Below the pieces are notes generated by a model. The model saw only the letters and a program-made list of their open reading frames with translations, had not been told where the DNA came from and did no database searches. Positions 31,935 to 40,865 of a stretch of DNA of 64,000 nucleotides are shown here, in pieces. Source of the stretch: Bemisia tabaci (Eukaryota > Arthropoda > Insecta > Hemiptera > Aleyrodidae); assembly GCF_918797505.1 (NCBI RefSeq), contig NC_092800.1, positions 8,086,631 through 8,150,630 of the forward strand, given 5' to 3'. How positions within the stretch are numbered: position 1 is the first letter of the stretch; each line of letters opens with the position of its first letter. Position numbers and translations under genes: made by a program.

Positions 31935-33412
31935 AAATGGCAACTTAGGAAGCACATAGGTCACTTTATGATGCGTATTCGGGCATATGCGTAGAGTAAA
32001 AATATCATACTTTACGCCGAAAAAACGAAACTGAAAGTTAAATGCGTTAACTTCCAAAAACCATACATAATCAAACGAAAATAAATAATTGGTAAATAAC
32101 AGCTTTCTTGTATGCAAAGAAAAAAAATTAAAAATGTTAAAAAAGAGATGTCGACACAAAAAAACATAGCCCCTTCAATTCTGAAGATACTACAAACGAA
32201 CTGTACCTTAAAATTTTCATATCCCAGAAGCAAAAGTTCCCATGACGAATATTGCTATCGCTAGCGATTGCAAAAACCAACTTGTTCTGTTTTTAATGCA
32301 ATTTACTTACTGAACACCTTTTATAAATTATATTTTCTAAAATGTTCAACATGAAATAGGTGTAATTTTCTTCTTTCGTTTGAAATCTTTGAGCATGCAG
32401 TGCTTGCCTTGTTTATCCGGACCGCACGGCACTGCGATGCACAAAAAAAGTAATCACTGTATGTCCCCCTACCGTAGCAATAAGAGAGTTTGAAAAAAAT
32501 TCGTGTCTACGCGCTCTCTATAATAACTCGTCCAGGGAAGCAAATAATCTTTGCGACAAAAGGGTTATGCCAAGCTTTAAAAATCTTATTTTTTACAGAA
32601 CGCAGACATCGTCTAATTGGATATATAGCGCACCATCGCCAACTCCGGCGACTTTTCAATGTTTAAACCATCAAGCCGACAACGTCGGCGAGTCAATCAC
32701 GCTGTTTGGTAGCGGGGTGGTTCACTTGCCGTTCGGTTGCGACTTGATGGGCGAATCATTATAATTAGACGCGATGGAAGCTTTCACAACAGGGGATGAT
32801 ACACATCTCCGTCCTGAGGGTGACGAAATGAGCGTTTTCGATATCTTTCGGGATAGACCGTAGCGTCGTAAAAAACCCACAAAACAACCCTGTCTCCACA
32901 GCTCCAGCTCATAAAAGCACCTGTCTCGCGACGGTTTACAAACCGAGAGGGTCGCGCTCGCCCTCGTCCGGCAGTGAGCCCTGCTACGCTACATTCTTAT
33001 GGGTCTCGGGGCTCATATCTTCATGCACATAGTTCTATTTGACACAAATACGACCAAGTCTACGGCAGTCATTTTTATGATCAAAAGTTAACCGTTCAGG
33101 GTTAGCTGGGAACTCATTTAATTTTTAATCAATAATTTAAAAACAGTCGAGGGTTCAGGTGCTTTACGCCTTTGGTCGTATCCCTCAGAACTCAGATCTT
33201 GAAAAGAATTTACGACCTGATGGCTGTGACACAGAGCAGGTAGGAAGTAAAAGTTGACCTATCCAATTAATTAACGTGCACTTCGAATCTACCGTGGTTA
33301 GAGGTTTATTATGAGAAAGGAGATGCTGATATTGATATCATCGAAGAACAGTGTTGCAGCATGTAAGAACATTGACGGACAAAATTGTGATCGGAGAGGA
33401 TCTGAATCTATC
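31935..33412. other. Spacer of the inner inverted repeat (1478 bp)
   Basis: Apart from the possible Env fragment, no gene was identified. AT-rich on the left, with a GC-richer part near 32870-33020 containing no clear ORF. Confidence 0.5.
32567..32764 (+). pseudogene. Possible Env/F-type glycoprotein fragment
   Basis: A 65-codon frame contains SSNWIYSAPSPTPATFQC, a ~17-residue gap, then LFGSGVVHLPFGCDLMGE. The W-I-Y...C...GSG...LP.GC spacing resembles the C-terminal ectodomain of baculovirus-F-like Env proteins of insect retroelements. There is no membrane anchor, fusion peptide or upstream homology. The stretch TTATTTTTTACAG before residue TQTSS could be a splice acceptor. Recognition is from pattern only. 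Confidence 0.35.
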
Positions 33413-33803
33413 TTGGCGCGTATACGTAGTATACCGCCTTTGCGATCGTTTCGAACCCCGCTCGATACAATAACCGAGTCCCTTAGTTCCTTACCGAAAA
33501 GTGACTACCGCGAACTTCTGAGAGTTTCCAAAGCATGTAAAAAGTTTATTTATCCGTCAATAATTATGATTTAAAGTTGTTTCTGATTCTGGGGCTTTCT
33601 AGTTTATGTGCAGTGAATACCAAGAGTCTACGTTACTTTGTTTTTTTAAAAAAAGCCTAAGAGTACGACGCGCTGATTTAAAATATGCATATATAAGCAG
33701 AAGCAAGCGAACTGATTCCAGGATGACTGACCAGTTCGGCACTTTAAGAATGAGAATTTCACTCACTCCGTTTTGTTCAAAACGTTGCTCTGACAGATCT
33801 CCA
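33413..33803. repeat. Inner inverted repeat, right arm (391 bp)
   Basis: TTGGCGCGTATACG...GACAGATCTCCA, abutting the start of the 164-bp satellite. Contains CATATATAAGCAG at ~33690. Confidence 0.85.
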
Positions 33804-33812
33804 CACGGAAAC

Positions 33813-36800
33813 AAAAACGAACGGAGAGCGAGAGTGGGAAATCCCTCGTATAGTCCAGCGTTCGTTAGCGTTACCAGGCATAACGTGCAAGCGACACTGC
33901 GCGACATTGTGAAAACTGGCCCTAATCATAGGGTAGGCTCCTGCATGGCGGTCAGAAGCCTTTCGAAGGGACGAACAGAAACGAACGGAGAGCGAGAGTG
34001 GGAAATCCCTCGTATAGTCCAGCGTTCGTTAGCGTTACCAGGCATAACGTGCAAGCGACACTGCGCGACATTGTGAAAACTGGCCCTAATCATAGGGTAG
34101 GCTCCTGCATGGCGGTCAGAAGCCTTTCGAAGGGACGAACAGAAACGAACGGAGAGCGAGAGTGGGAAATCCCTCGTATAGTCCAGCGTTCGTTAGCGTT
34201 ACCAGGCATAACGTGCAAGCGACACTGCGCGACATTGTGAAAACTGGCCCTAATCATAGGGTAGGCTCCTGCATGGCGGTCAGAAGCCTTTCGAAGGGAC
34301 GAACAGAAACGAACGGAGAGCGAGAGTGGGAAATCCCTCGTATAGTCCAGCGTTCGTTAGCGTTACCAGGCATAACGTGCAAGCGACACTGCGCGACATT
34401 GTGAAAACTGGCCCTAATCATAGGGTAGGCTCCTGCATGGCGGTCAGAAGCCTTTCGAAGGGACGAACAGAAACGAACGGAGAGCGAGAGTGGGAAATCC
34501 CTCGTATAGTCCAGCGTTCGTTAGCGTTACCAGGCATAACGTGCAAGCGACACTGCGCGACATTGTGAAAACTGGCCCTAATCATAGGGTAGGCTCCTGC
34601 ATGGCGGTCAGAAGCCTTTCGAAGGGACGAACAGAAACGAACGGAGAGCGAGAGTGGGAAATCCCTCGTATAGTCCAGCGTTCGTTAGCGTTACCAGGCA
34701 TAACGTGCAAGCGACACTGCGCGACATTGTGAAAACTGGCCCTAATCATAGGGTAGGCTCCTGCATGGCGGTCAGAAGCCTTTCGAAGGGACGAACAGAA
34801 ACGAACGGAGAGCGAGAGTGGGAAATCCCTCGTATAGTCCAGCGTTCGTTAGCGTTACCAGGGCATAACGTGCAAGCGACACTGCGCGACATTGTGAAAA
34901 CTGGCCCTAATCATAGGGTAGGCTCCTGCATGGCGGTCAGAAGCCTTTCGAAGGGACGAACAGAAACGAACGGAGAGCGAGAGTGGGAAATCCCTCGTAT
35001 AGTCCAGCGTTCGTTAGCGTTACCAGGCATAACGTGCAAGCGACACTGCGCGACATTGTGAAAACTGGCCCTAATCATAGGGTAGGCTCCTGCATGGCGG
35101 TCAGAAGCCTTTCGAAGGGACGAACAGAAACGAACGGAGAGCGAGAGTGGGAAATCCCTCGTATAGTCCAGCGTTCGTTAGCGTTACCAGGCATAACGTG
35201 CAAGCGACACTGCGCGACATTGTGAAAACTGGCCCTAATCATAGGGTAGGCTCCTGCATGGCGGTCAGAAGCCTTTCGAAGGGACGAACAGAAACGAACG
35301 GAGAGCGAGAGTGGGAAATCCCTCGTATAGTCCAGCGTTCGTTAGCGTTACCAGGCATAACGTGCAAGCGACACTGCGCGACATTGTGAAAACTGGCCCT
35401 AATCATAGGGTAGGCTCCTGCATGGCGGTCAGAAGCCTTTCGAAGGGACGAACAGAAACGAACGGAGAGCGAGAGTGGGAAATCCCTCGTATAGTCCAGC
35501 GTTCGTTAGCGTTACCAGGCATAACGTGCAAGCGACACTGCGCGACATTGTGAAAACTGGCCCTAATCATAGGGTAGGCTCCTGCATGGCGGTCAGAAGC
35601 CTTTCGAAGGGACGAACAGAAACGAACGGAGAGCGAGAGTGGGAAATCCCTCGTATAGTCCAGCGTTCGTTAGCGTTACCAGGCATAACGTGCAAGCGAC
35701 ACTGCGCGACATTGTGAAAACTGGCCCTAATCATAGGGTAGGCTCCTGCATGGCGGTCAGAAGCCTTTCGAAGGGACGAACAGAAACGAACGGAGAGCGA
35801 GAGTGGGAAATCCCTCGTATAGTCCAGCGTTCGTTAGCGTTACCAGGCATAACGTGCAAGCGACACTGCGCGACATTGTGAAAACTGGCCCTAATCATAG
35901 GGTAGGCTCCTGCATGGCGGTCAGAAGCCTTTCGAAGGGACGAACAGAAACGAACGGAGAGCGAGAGTGGGAAATCCCTCGTATAGTCCAGCGTTCGTTA
36001 GCGTTACCAGGCATAACGTGCAAGCGACACTGCGCGACATTGTGAAAACTGGCCCTAATCATAGGGTAGGCTCCTGCATGGCGGTCAGAAGCCTTTCGAA
36101 GGGACGAACAGAAACGAACGGAGAGCGAGAGTGGGAAATCCCTCGTATAGTCCAGCGTTCGTTAGCGTTACCAGGCATAACGTGCAAGCGACACTGCGCG
36201 ACATTGTGAAAACTGGCCCTAATCATAGGGTAGGCTCCTGCATGGCGGTCAGAAGCCTTTCGAAGGGACGAACAGAAACGAACGGAGAGCGAGAGTGGGA
36301 AATCCCTCGTATAGTCCAGCGTTCGTTAGCGTTACCAGGCATAACGTGCAAGCGACACTGCGCGACATTGTGAAAACTGGCCCTAATCATAGGGTAGGCT
36401 CCTGCATGGCGGTCAGAAGCCTTTCGAAGGGACGAACAGAAACGAACGGAGAGCGAGAGTGGGAAATCCCTCGTATAGTCCAGCGTTCGTTAGCGTTACC
36501 AGGCATAACGTGCAAGCGACACTGCGCGACATTGTGAAAACTGGCCCTAATCATAGGGTAGGCTCCTGCATGGCGGTCAGAAGCCTTTCGAAGGGACGAA
36601 CAGAAACGAACGGAGAGCGAGAGTGGGAAATCCCTCGTATAGTCCAGCGTTCGTTAGCGTTACCAGGCATAACGTGCAAGCGACACTGCGCGACATTGTG
36701 AAAACTGGCCCTAATCATAGGGTAGGCTCCTGCATGGCGGTCAGAAGCCTTTCGAAGGGACGAACAGAAACGAACGGAGAGCGAGAGTGGGAAATCCCTC

Positions 36801-37244
36801 GTATAGTCCAGCGTTCGTTAGCGTTACCAGGCATAACGTGCAAGCGACACTGCGCGACATTGTGAAAACTGGCCCTAATCATAGGGTAGGCTCCTGCATG
36901 GCGGTCAGAAGCCTTTCGAAGGGACGAACAGAAACGAACGGAGAGCGAGAGTGGGAAATCCCTCGTATAGTCCAGCGTTCGTTAGCGTTACCAGGGCATA
37001 ACGTGCAAGCGACACTGCGCGACATTGTGAAAACTGGCCCTAATCATAGGGTAGGCTCCTGCATGGCGGTCAGAAGCCTTTCGAAGGGACGAACAGAAAC
37101 GAACGGAGAGCGAGAGTGGGAAATCCCTCGTATAGTCCAGCGTTCGTTAGCGTTACCAGGCATAACGTGCAAGCGACACTGCGCGACATTGTGAAAACTG
37201 GCCCTAATCATAGGGTAGGCTCCTGCATGGCGGTCAGAAGCCTT
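33813..37244 (+). repeat. Satellite array, ~21 copies of a 164-bp unit
   Basis: The block AGAGTGGGAAATCCCTCGTA recurs at 164-bp steps from ~33828 to ~37110. Units look essentially identical to the eye. Two units (starting near 34818 and 36951) carry the same extra G (CCAGGGCAT instead of CCAGGCAT) and are exactly 13 units apart. The 80-codon frames repeated across the array end in each unit because 164 is not a multiple of three; they are not genes. The array ends in GAAGCCTT, fused directly to the 3' end of the protease gene. Confidence 0.96.
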
Positions 37245-37598
37245 GTACGAGCCATTCTAAACATCGTTTCCCGCAGACGCTCGAGTTGAAATTTTGTTCG
37301 CTATCATAATTGTATCCTATTGTCGTCGTTGAGCTACCGCGTGAGCGTAAAATGTATCGCGTAATTTCAACGGGTGGTGGTAAATCACCGAAGCTGTCGT
37401 AGTACAATGCATTGCCGCTCTTTGAAATCCGGTATGCTGTCCAATGTGTACCGACTCCATCGCTTCGGTCCAGATTGATGATACCACACTCGGGACGTTT
37501 GGGTTTCTTGGTCGCCAATTCATCGATCATGAACACACCTGGAAATGCGGGATTCGTAATTGTTCTGTCGCAGCGATGCTCAACTCAACATCCGTCAT
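37234..37598 (-). pseudogene. Adenain-like cysteine protease, frameshifted and 3'-truncated
   Basis: In Polintons this protease is thought to process capsid precursors. The catalytic frame (37536-37234) shows GTHWTAY (His), YYDSFGDLPPP (Asp), a Gln in DSEQNFN and SVCGKRCLEW (Cys), i.e. the whole C5-family set. Two breaks are visible. The N-terminal part, starting with an ATG at 37598 and 23 nt past the PLA2 gene stop, is in a different frame and runs into a stop near 37530, implying a 1-nt frameshift around 37540. At the 3' end the gene runs into the 164-bp satellite, which supplies the stop a few codons after the catalytic Cys, removing the usual C-terminal region. Probably inactive. Confidence 0.85.
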
Positions 37599-37621
37599 CG
37601 CTCGGCGCGGTAGCTCACGGA

Positions 37622-38371
37622 TCAGTTTAAATTCTTACGGTAAGGTCTCAAGTAAAGTCCGTAACCTTTACGGTACGGTCGCAAGTACAATCCTTCACCG
37701 AGGTGTACGTTCTTCTTCAAAGATCCGTCGATGACAGTCTTGATCATTTTCGCTACCGGTGTGATTGTTCGCGCGGCCAGACCGATACTCGTCAGGAGAT
37801 TCTTGACTCCGGCACCCGTCTTCGGGATAGCCAAGATTCGCTCCGCCGGTTTCTTCTTCTTCTTCTTCGACGCTCCGGCACCCATCTTTGGGAGAGCCAA
37901 GATTCGTTCGATCGACCGCTCCACCGGTTTCGTCTTCTTCTTCGACGCTCTCTTCTTCTTCTTCTTGGGTTTCGGTTTTTTCGCTGCCACCGTCTTGTTT
38001 AGTCCCATTCCGAGTTTGGCTTTGAGTTTCATAGCGTTCGTTACGGCGTATGCTGCCGCTCTTTCACCCAACGATGAGTCGGACGCTTTCACACGTTCCC
38101 AAGCTCTGTCGGCAAGTATGAGATCGGCTTTGTTCCTCTCGGTGGTGTCTTTGGTCTTACTGTAAGCGATGTCGTGGGACTTGCAAGCTTCGTCGAGCGG
38201 ATTTATACCCGGATCTCCGCGTTTCAATCGTTCTGCGAGGCGAGTGCCCGGTCCGCAGTACCTGTAGTCGCCCGGTAAGTGTAGTTCGAACGGTAGTGAA
38301 TTTATCAACGAGTTTAACAGTCCACGTCCTCGATTGGTTTTGCTGCAAGTTGATGTTCTTCTCGGTGACAT
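37622..38371 (-). CDS. PLA2-domain structural-type protein
   Basis: 249 residues from ATG 38371. Residues ~33-75 hold a parvovirus VP1-like phospholipase A2 signature: Ca-binding loop YCGPGT (38-43), GINPLDEACK, then catalytic His-Asp in SHDIAY (66-67). Such domains help particles breach membranes in parvoviruses; here the role is inferred. Next comes a helical stretch (AAAYAVTNAMKLKAKLGMG), a very basic region (KKPKPKKKKKRASKKK, likely nuclear/DNA-binding), two copies of RILA(L/I)PK(M/T)GAG, a hydrophobic helix (LLTSIGLAARTITPVAKM) and a duplicated tail motif GLYLRPYRK. Divergent from the ATPase gene across 77 bp. Intact. Confidence 0.88.
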   Translation of the reverse strand: MSPRRTSTCSKTNRGRGLLNSLINSLPFELHLPGDYRYCGPGTRLAERLKRGDPGINPLDEACKSHDIAYSKTKDTTERNKADLILADRAWERVKASDSSLGERAAAYAVTNAMKLKAKLGMGLNKTVAAKKPKPKKKKKRASKKKTKPVERSIERILALPKMGAGASKKKKKKPAERILAIPKTGAGVKNLLTSIGLAARTITPVAKMIKTVIDGSLKKNVHLGEGLYLRPYRKGYGLYLRPYRKNLN

Positions 38372-38448
38372 ACTCTGACGAAAATCTCCATACTATTTAT
38401 ACGGAGAAGTAAAAAAATAACTGTCCGATAAAATAGGGAACGAATACG
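38372..38448. promoter_or_regulatory. Divergent promoter region, 77 bp
   Basis: Lies between the starts of the PLA2 gene (minus) and ATPase gene (plus). Contains TACTATTTATACGG, a TATA-like sequence readable on the plus strand near 38390. Must serve both transcription units unless there are upstream exons. Confidence 0.5.
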
Positions 38449-39153
38449 ATGCGACTCGTCAAGCAAAGAAAGTCACTGCGAGTCCGGAACCTCGACAAAC
38501 GGAAGAAGCAAAATGAAAACCGACGACAACGACGACGACACAGTGAACTGTTACCGAACAGTATCCGTTGCATTGTCGTTGGACCGTCCAACTGCGGTAA
38601 AACAAACGTGATGGTTTGCTTGCTACAACATCCGAACGGATTGAAGTTCCGCAACGTGTACTTGTACTCCAAGACACCGTTCCAACCCAAGTACGAAGAA
38701 CTGCGTCAGATATTCGACGGAATCGACGGTCTCGGATACAACGTCTATTCGGACACGGCCGAGATTGTTCCACCCAACGATGCCGCATCAGACTCGGTCT
38801 TCATTTTCGATGATGTCGCTTGTGACAAACAAAATGCGATGCGGGAATATTTCAGTATGGGAAGACACAGCTCGGTCGACAGTTTCTACTTGTGTCAAAC
38901 TTATTCTCGCATACCGAAACAATTGATTCGCGATAACGCTAACCTGCTCGTAGTTTTCAAACAGGACAATGCAAACTTGCGACACATCTACGACGATCAC
39001 GTCAACACAGATTTCACGTTCGAAGATTTCAGACACATCTGCTCGGTGTGCTGGCAGGACAAGTACGGGTTTTTAGTCATCGATAAAGATAGTAATAAGA
39101 ACGAGGGAAGGTACCGGAAAGGCTTCGATACTTTTATTGAACAAGATGGATAA
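38449..39153 (+). CDS. Genome-packaging ATPase (FtsK/HerA, A32-like)
   Basis: 234 residues; uses ATP hydrolysis to move DNA into capsids in related viruses. The basic N-terminus (KRKKQNENRRQRRR) is followed by Walker A GPSNCGKT (45-52), the PNGLKFRNVYLYSKT block, Walker B SVFIFDD (116-122) and the sensor-like FYLCQTYSRIPKQLIRDNAN. Length fits the family. Intact. Its last codons overlap the next gene (ATG at 39146) by 8 nt, and the right TIR begins immediately after its stop. It is thus the only replication/packaging-type gene in the unique region that is clearly complete. Confidence 0.93.
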   Translation: MRLVKQRKSLRVRNLDKRKKQNENRRQRRRHSELLPNSIRCIVVGPSNCGKTNVMVCLLQHPNGLKFRNVYLYSKTPFQPKYEELRQIFDGIDGLGYNVYSDTAEIVPPNDAASDSVFIFDDVACDKQNAMREYFSMGRHSSVDSFYLCQTYSRIPKQLIRDNANLLVVFKQDNANLRHIYDDHVNTDFTFEDFRHICSVCWQDKYGFLVIDKDSNKNEGRYRKGFDTFIEQDG

Positions 39154-40192
39154 CTTATCGTTGTCGACGATCGCTCAGAAATACGGTAGTATCGATAAAA
39201 TCCGTCAAGATATCAAACGGAAGTTAAATACCATTCGCACCGGAGAGGCGGACGCTCAGGTGACGTTGAAGAAAGTTTTCAAACCGTTGACAGATCCGCT
39301 CGCAGCGTTGCAGAAAACTGTGTCGTCGTCGTCAACTCCCGCACTTGTTGCTGCTCCTCAGGAAAAGAAAACCAAGATCGAAGCTTCAAAATCGGAAACG
39401 AAAGATGGAACAACGTTTGTTGATAGTTTATTTGCTTCGTTCGGATCACCGAAAAATATAAACAACGATGATGATGATGATGATGACGATTCAAAGGAGG
39501 ATGATGATGATGATGACGATGATGAATCGTTCCAAGATGCAACGGGTAAAGAACAAACAACGAGTCACACTGAAGACGACGACGTCGATTCTCGAAACAC
39601 AATCACTGCCCCGCACGTACAGTTCTACTTGGACGATCTGGAGAAACAACCGAAACAATCCGATACCACGTATGGTGTGCGGAAAGCGATCAACGGAAAC
39701 TATCTTATCGGAAACCGAACCATAAGTTTCGATTCGGACGGACGACTAATCTTGGACGGTGGCGCTGAGGTGTTCGAACCGACACCCGGGTTCTTGGAGC
39801 TCATTTTTAAGAAACATCCGCGTAATTACACAGCAGATGATCGTGCTAATTTCCAACGAGTAGTTACGCTCACCAATGCGCATTGGAGGAATCACCATCC
39901 ACACGGTAGACCCAACTCGAACCGCAGTCAAAAATACCGCGATCTCATCAAACCTTTGTTCGCTACATCTACTCCGAGATCAACGAGGAAGTCATCGCGT
40001 AAAAAACTGAAGAAAGGCTCCGGTATCAAAATTCACCGTGCGAAACGGGAACTCGTCTATTGGGACGATCCGAACGAATTGGTCCAACGTCTCGTTTTAC
40101 TTGTAGCTTCGAAACAAGCTGGTCACACCGATCACGATCGTGAAATTCTGAGTATCGTCGAAGAGCTTCGCGAAGCAGATTACATCCACTAA
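39146..40192 (+). CDS. Conserved Asp-rich Polinton protein, right copy (intact)
   Basis: 348 residues from ATG 39146 (MDNLSLSTIAQKYG). The N-terminal third is helical (KIRQDIKRKLNTIRTGEA). The centre has two runs of eight Asp encoded by GATGAT repeats (~39465-39530). The C-terminal half contains YGVRKAINGNYLIGNRTISF, TPGFLELIFKKHPRNYT, a basic stretch (RSTRKSSRKKLKKGSG) and YWDDPNELVQRLVLLVASKQ...IVEELREADYI. These blocks are common in uncharacterised arthropod Polinton proteins (recollection, not searched); biochemical role unknown. The GAT repeats make it prone to length change, yet both arms have the same length. Confidence 0.85.
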   Translation: MDNLSLSTIAQKYGSIDKIRQDIKRKLNTIRTGEADAQVTLKKVFKPLTDPLAALQKTVSSSSTPALVAAPQEKKTKIEASKSETKDGTTFVDSLFASFGSPKNINNDDDDDDDDSKEDDDDDDDDESFQDATGKEQTTSHTEDDDVDSRNTITAPHVQFYLDDLEKQPKQSDTTYGVRKAINGNYLIGNRTISFDSDGRLILDGGAEVFEPTPGFLELIFKKHPRNYTADDRANFQRVVTLTNAHWRNHHPHGRPNSNRSQKYRDLIKPLFATSTPRSTRKSSRKKLKKGSGIKIHRAKRELVYWDDPNELVQRLVLLVASKQAGHTDHDREILSIVEELREADYIH

Positions 40193-40211
40193 ATATAGGT
40201 TCCGCACAAAA

Positions 40212-40547
40212 ATGAGTCACACCGACCGGTTTGGAAGATCGAAAGGGACTTACGTTCGCAACACGAAGCAAGGTCTCAAAGGAGACGGTTTCTTACTGGA
40301 TCCCGACGGAAATTATCTCGTATCCAACAAACGGATCCGACAACTGCAAGATCCCGAAGAGGATACCGACGCCGTGAACAAACAATGGACAGACTCGAGG
40401 TGGACGGAAGCTATGAATTTAGCACAGCTTTGTTTGGAGAGAATGGAAGAATACAAAAGTATCGCGCAACGACTCGAGACGAAATTAACACGACTGGAAA
40501 ATAGAATCAGTCAACTAGAGGTTGTGAATCGAATGAAAGGAAAATAG
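40212..40547 (+). CDS. Small Polinton protein, paralogue 1, right copy
   Basis: 111 residues with ATG at 40212, 19 nt after the previous stop. N-terminal GDGFLLDPDGNYLVSNKRIR and DAVNKQW motif, C-terminal coiled coil (LETKLTRLENRISQLE). Related to the next gene; both begin MSHTD.FGRSK, indicating tandem duplication within the element lineage. Confidence 0.85.
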   Translation: MSHTDRFGRSKGTYVRNTKQGLKGDGFLLDPDGNYLVSNKRIRQLQDPEEDTDAVNKQWTDSRWTEAMNLAQLCLERMEEYKSIAQRLETKLTRLENRISQLEVVNRMKGK

Positions 40548-40554
40548 TGTTGAG

Positions 40555-40860
40555 ATGAGTCACACGGACGGTTTTGGCCGATCGAAATTCCGCCGCGGTC
40601 CAAAAGGTGACGGATTCTCACTGGATTCCGACGGAAATTATATCGTATCGAACAAACGGATTCGTCAAGTGCAAGATCCCGAAAGCGATGAGGATGCGGT
40701 GAACAAACAATGGTCCGAACGGAAGTGGAAGGAAGCCATGAAATTAGCTCAACACTGTCTGGAGCGTATCCACCAACTTCAGCAATCTTACAATCGTCTG
40801 GTTAAAATAGTAGCAACGAAACAGCATTTGAATCGAGAGAGCGGACGACGTCGATGGTAA
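40555..40860 (+). CDS. Small Polinton protein, paralogue 2, right copy
   Basis: 101 residues with a proper ATG at 40555 (the left copy has GTG). Same motif series as paralogue 1 but with a shorter, basic C-terminus ending RRRW. Its end lies within the 5' end of the integrase reading frame (ATG possible at 40854). Confidence 0.85.
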   Translation: MSHTDGFGRSKFRRGPKGDGFSLDSDGNYIVSNKRIRQVQDPESDEDAVNKQWSERKWKEAMKLAQHCLERIHQLQQSYNRLVKIVATKQHLNRESGRRRW

Positions 40861-40865
40861 TTATC

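Noticed and set aside
33998..37194. Series of 80- and 135-codon plus-strand ORFs beginning MGNPSYSPAF
   Set aside because: They are one frame of the 164-bp satellite repeated; length is set by the unit (164 is not divisible by 3), and the two longer ones arise from the extra G.
33813..37244. CRISPR-like array
   Set aside because: No short repeat plus unique spacer structure; the whole 164-bp unit is repeated, and the setting is eukaryotic.
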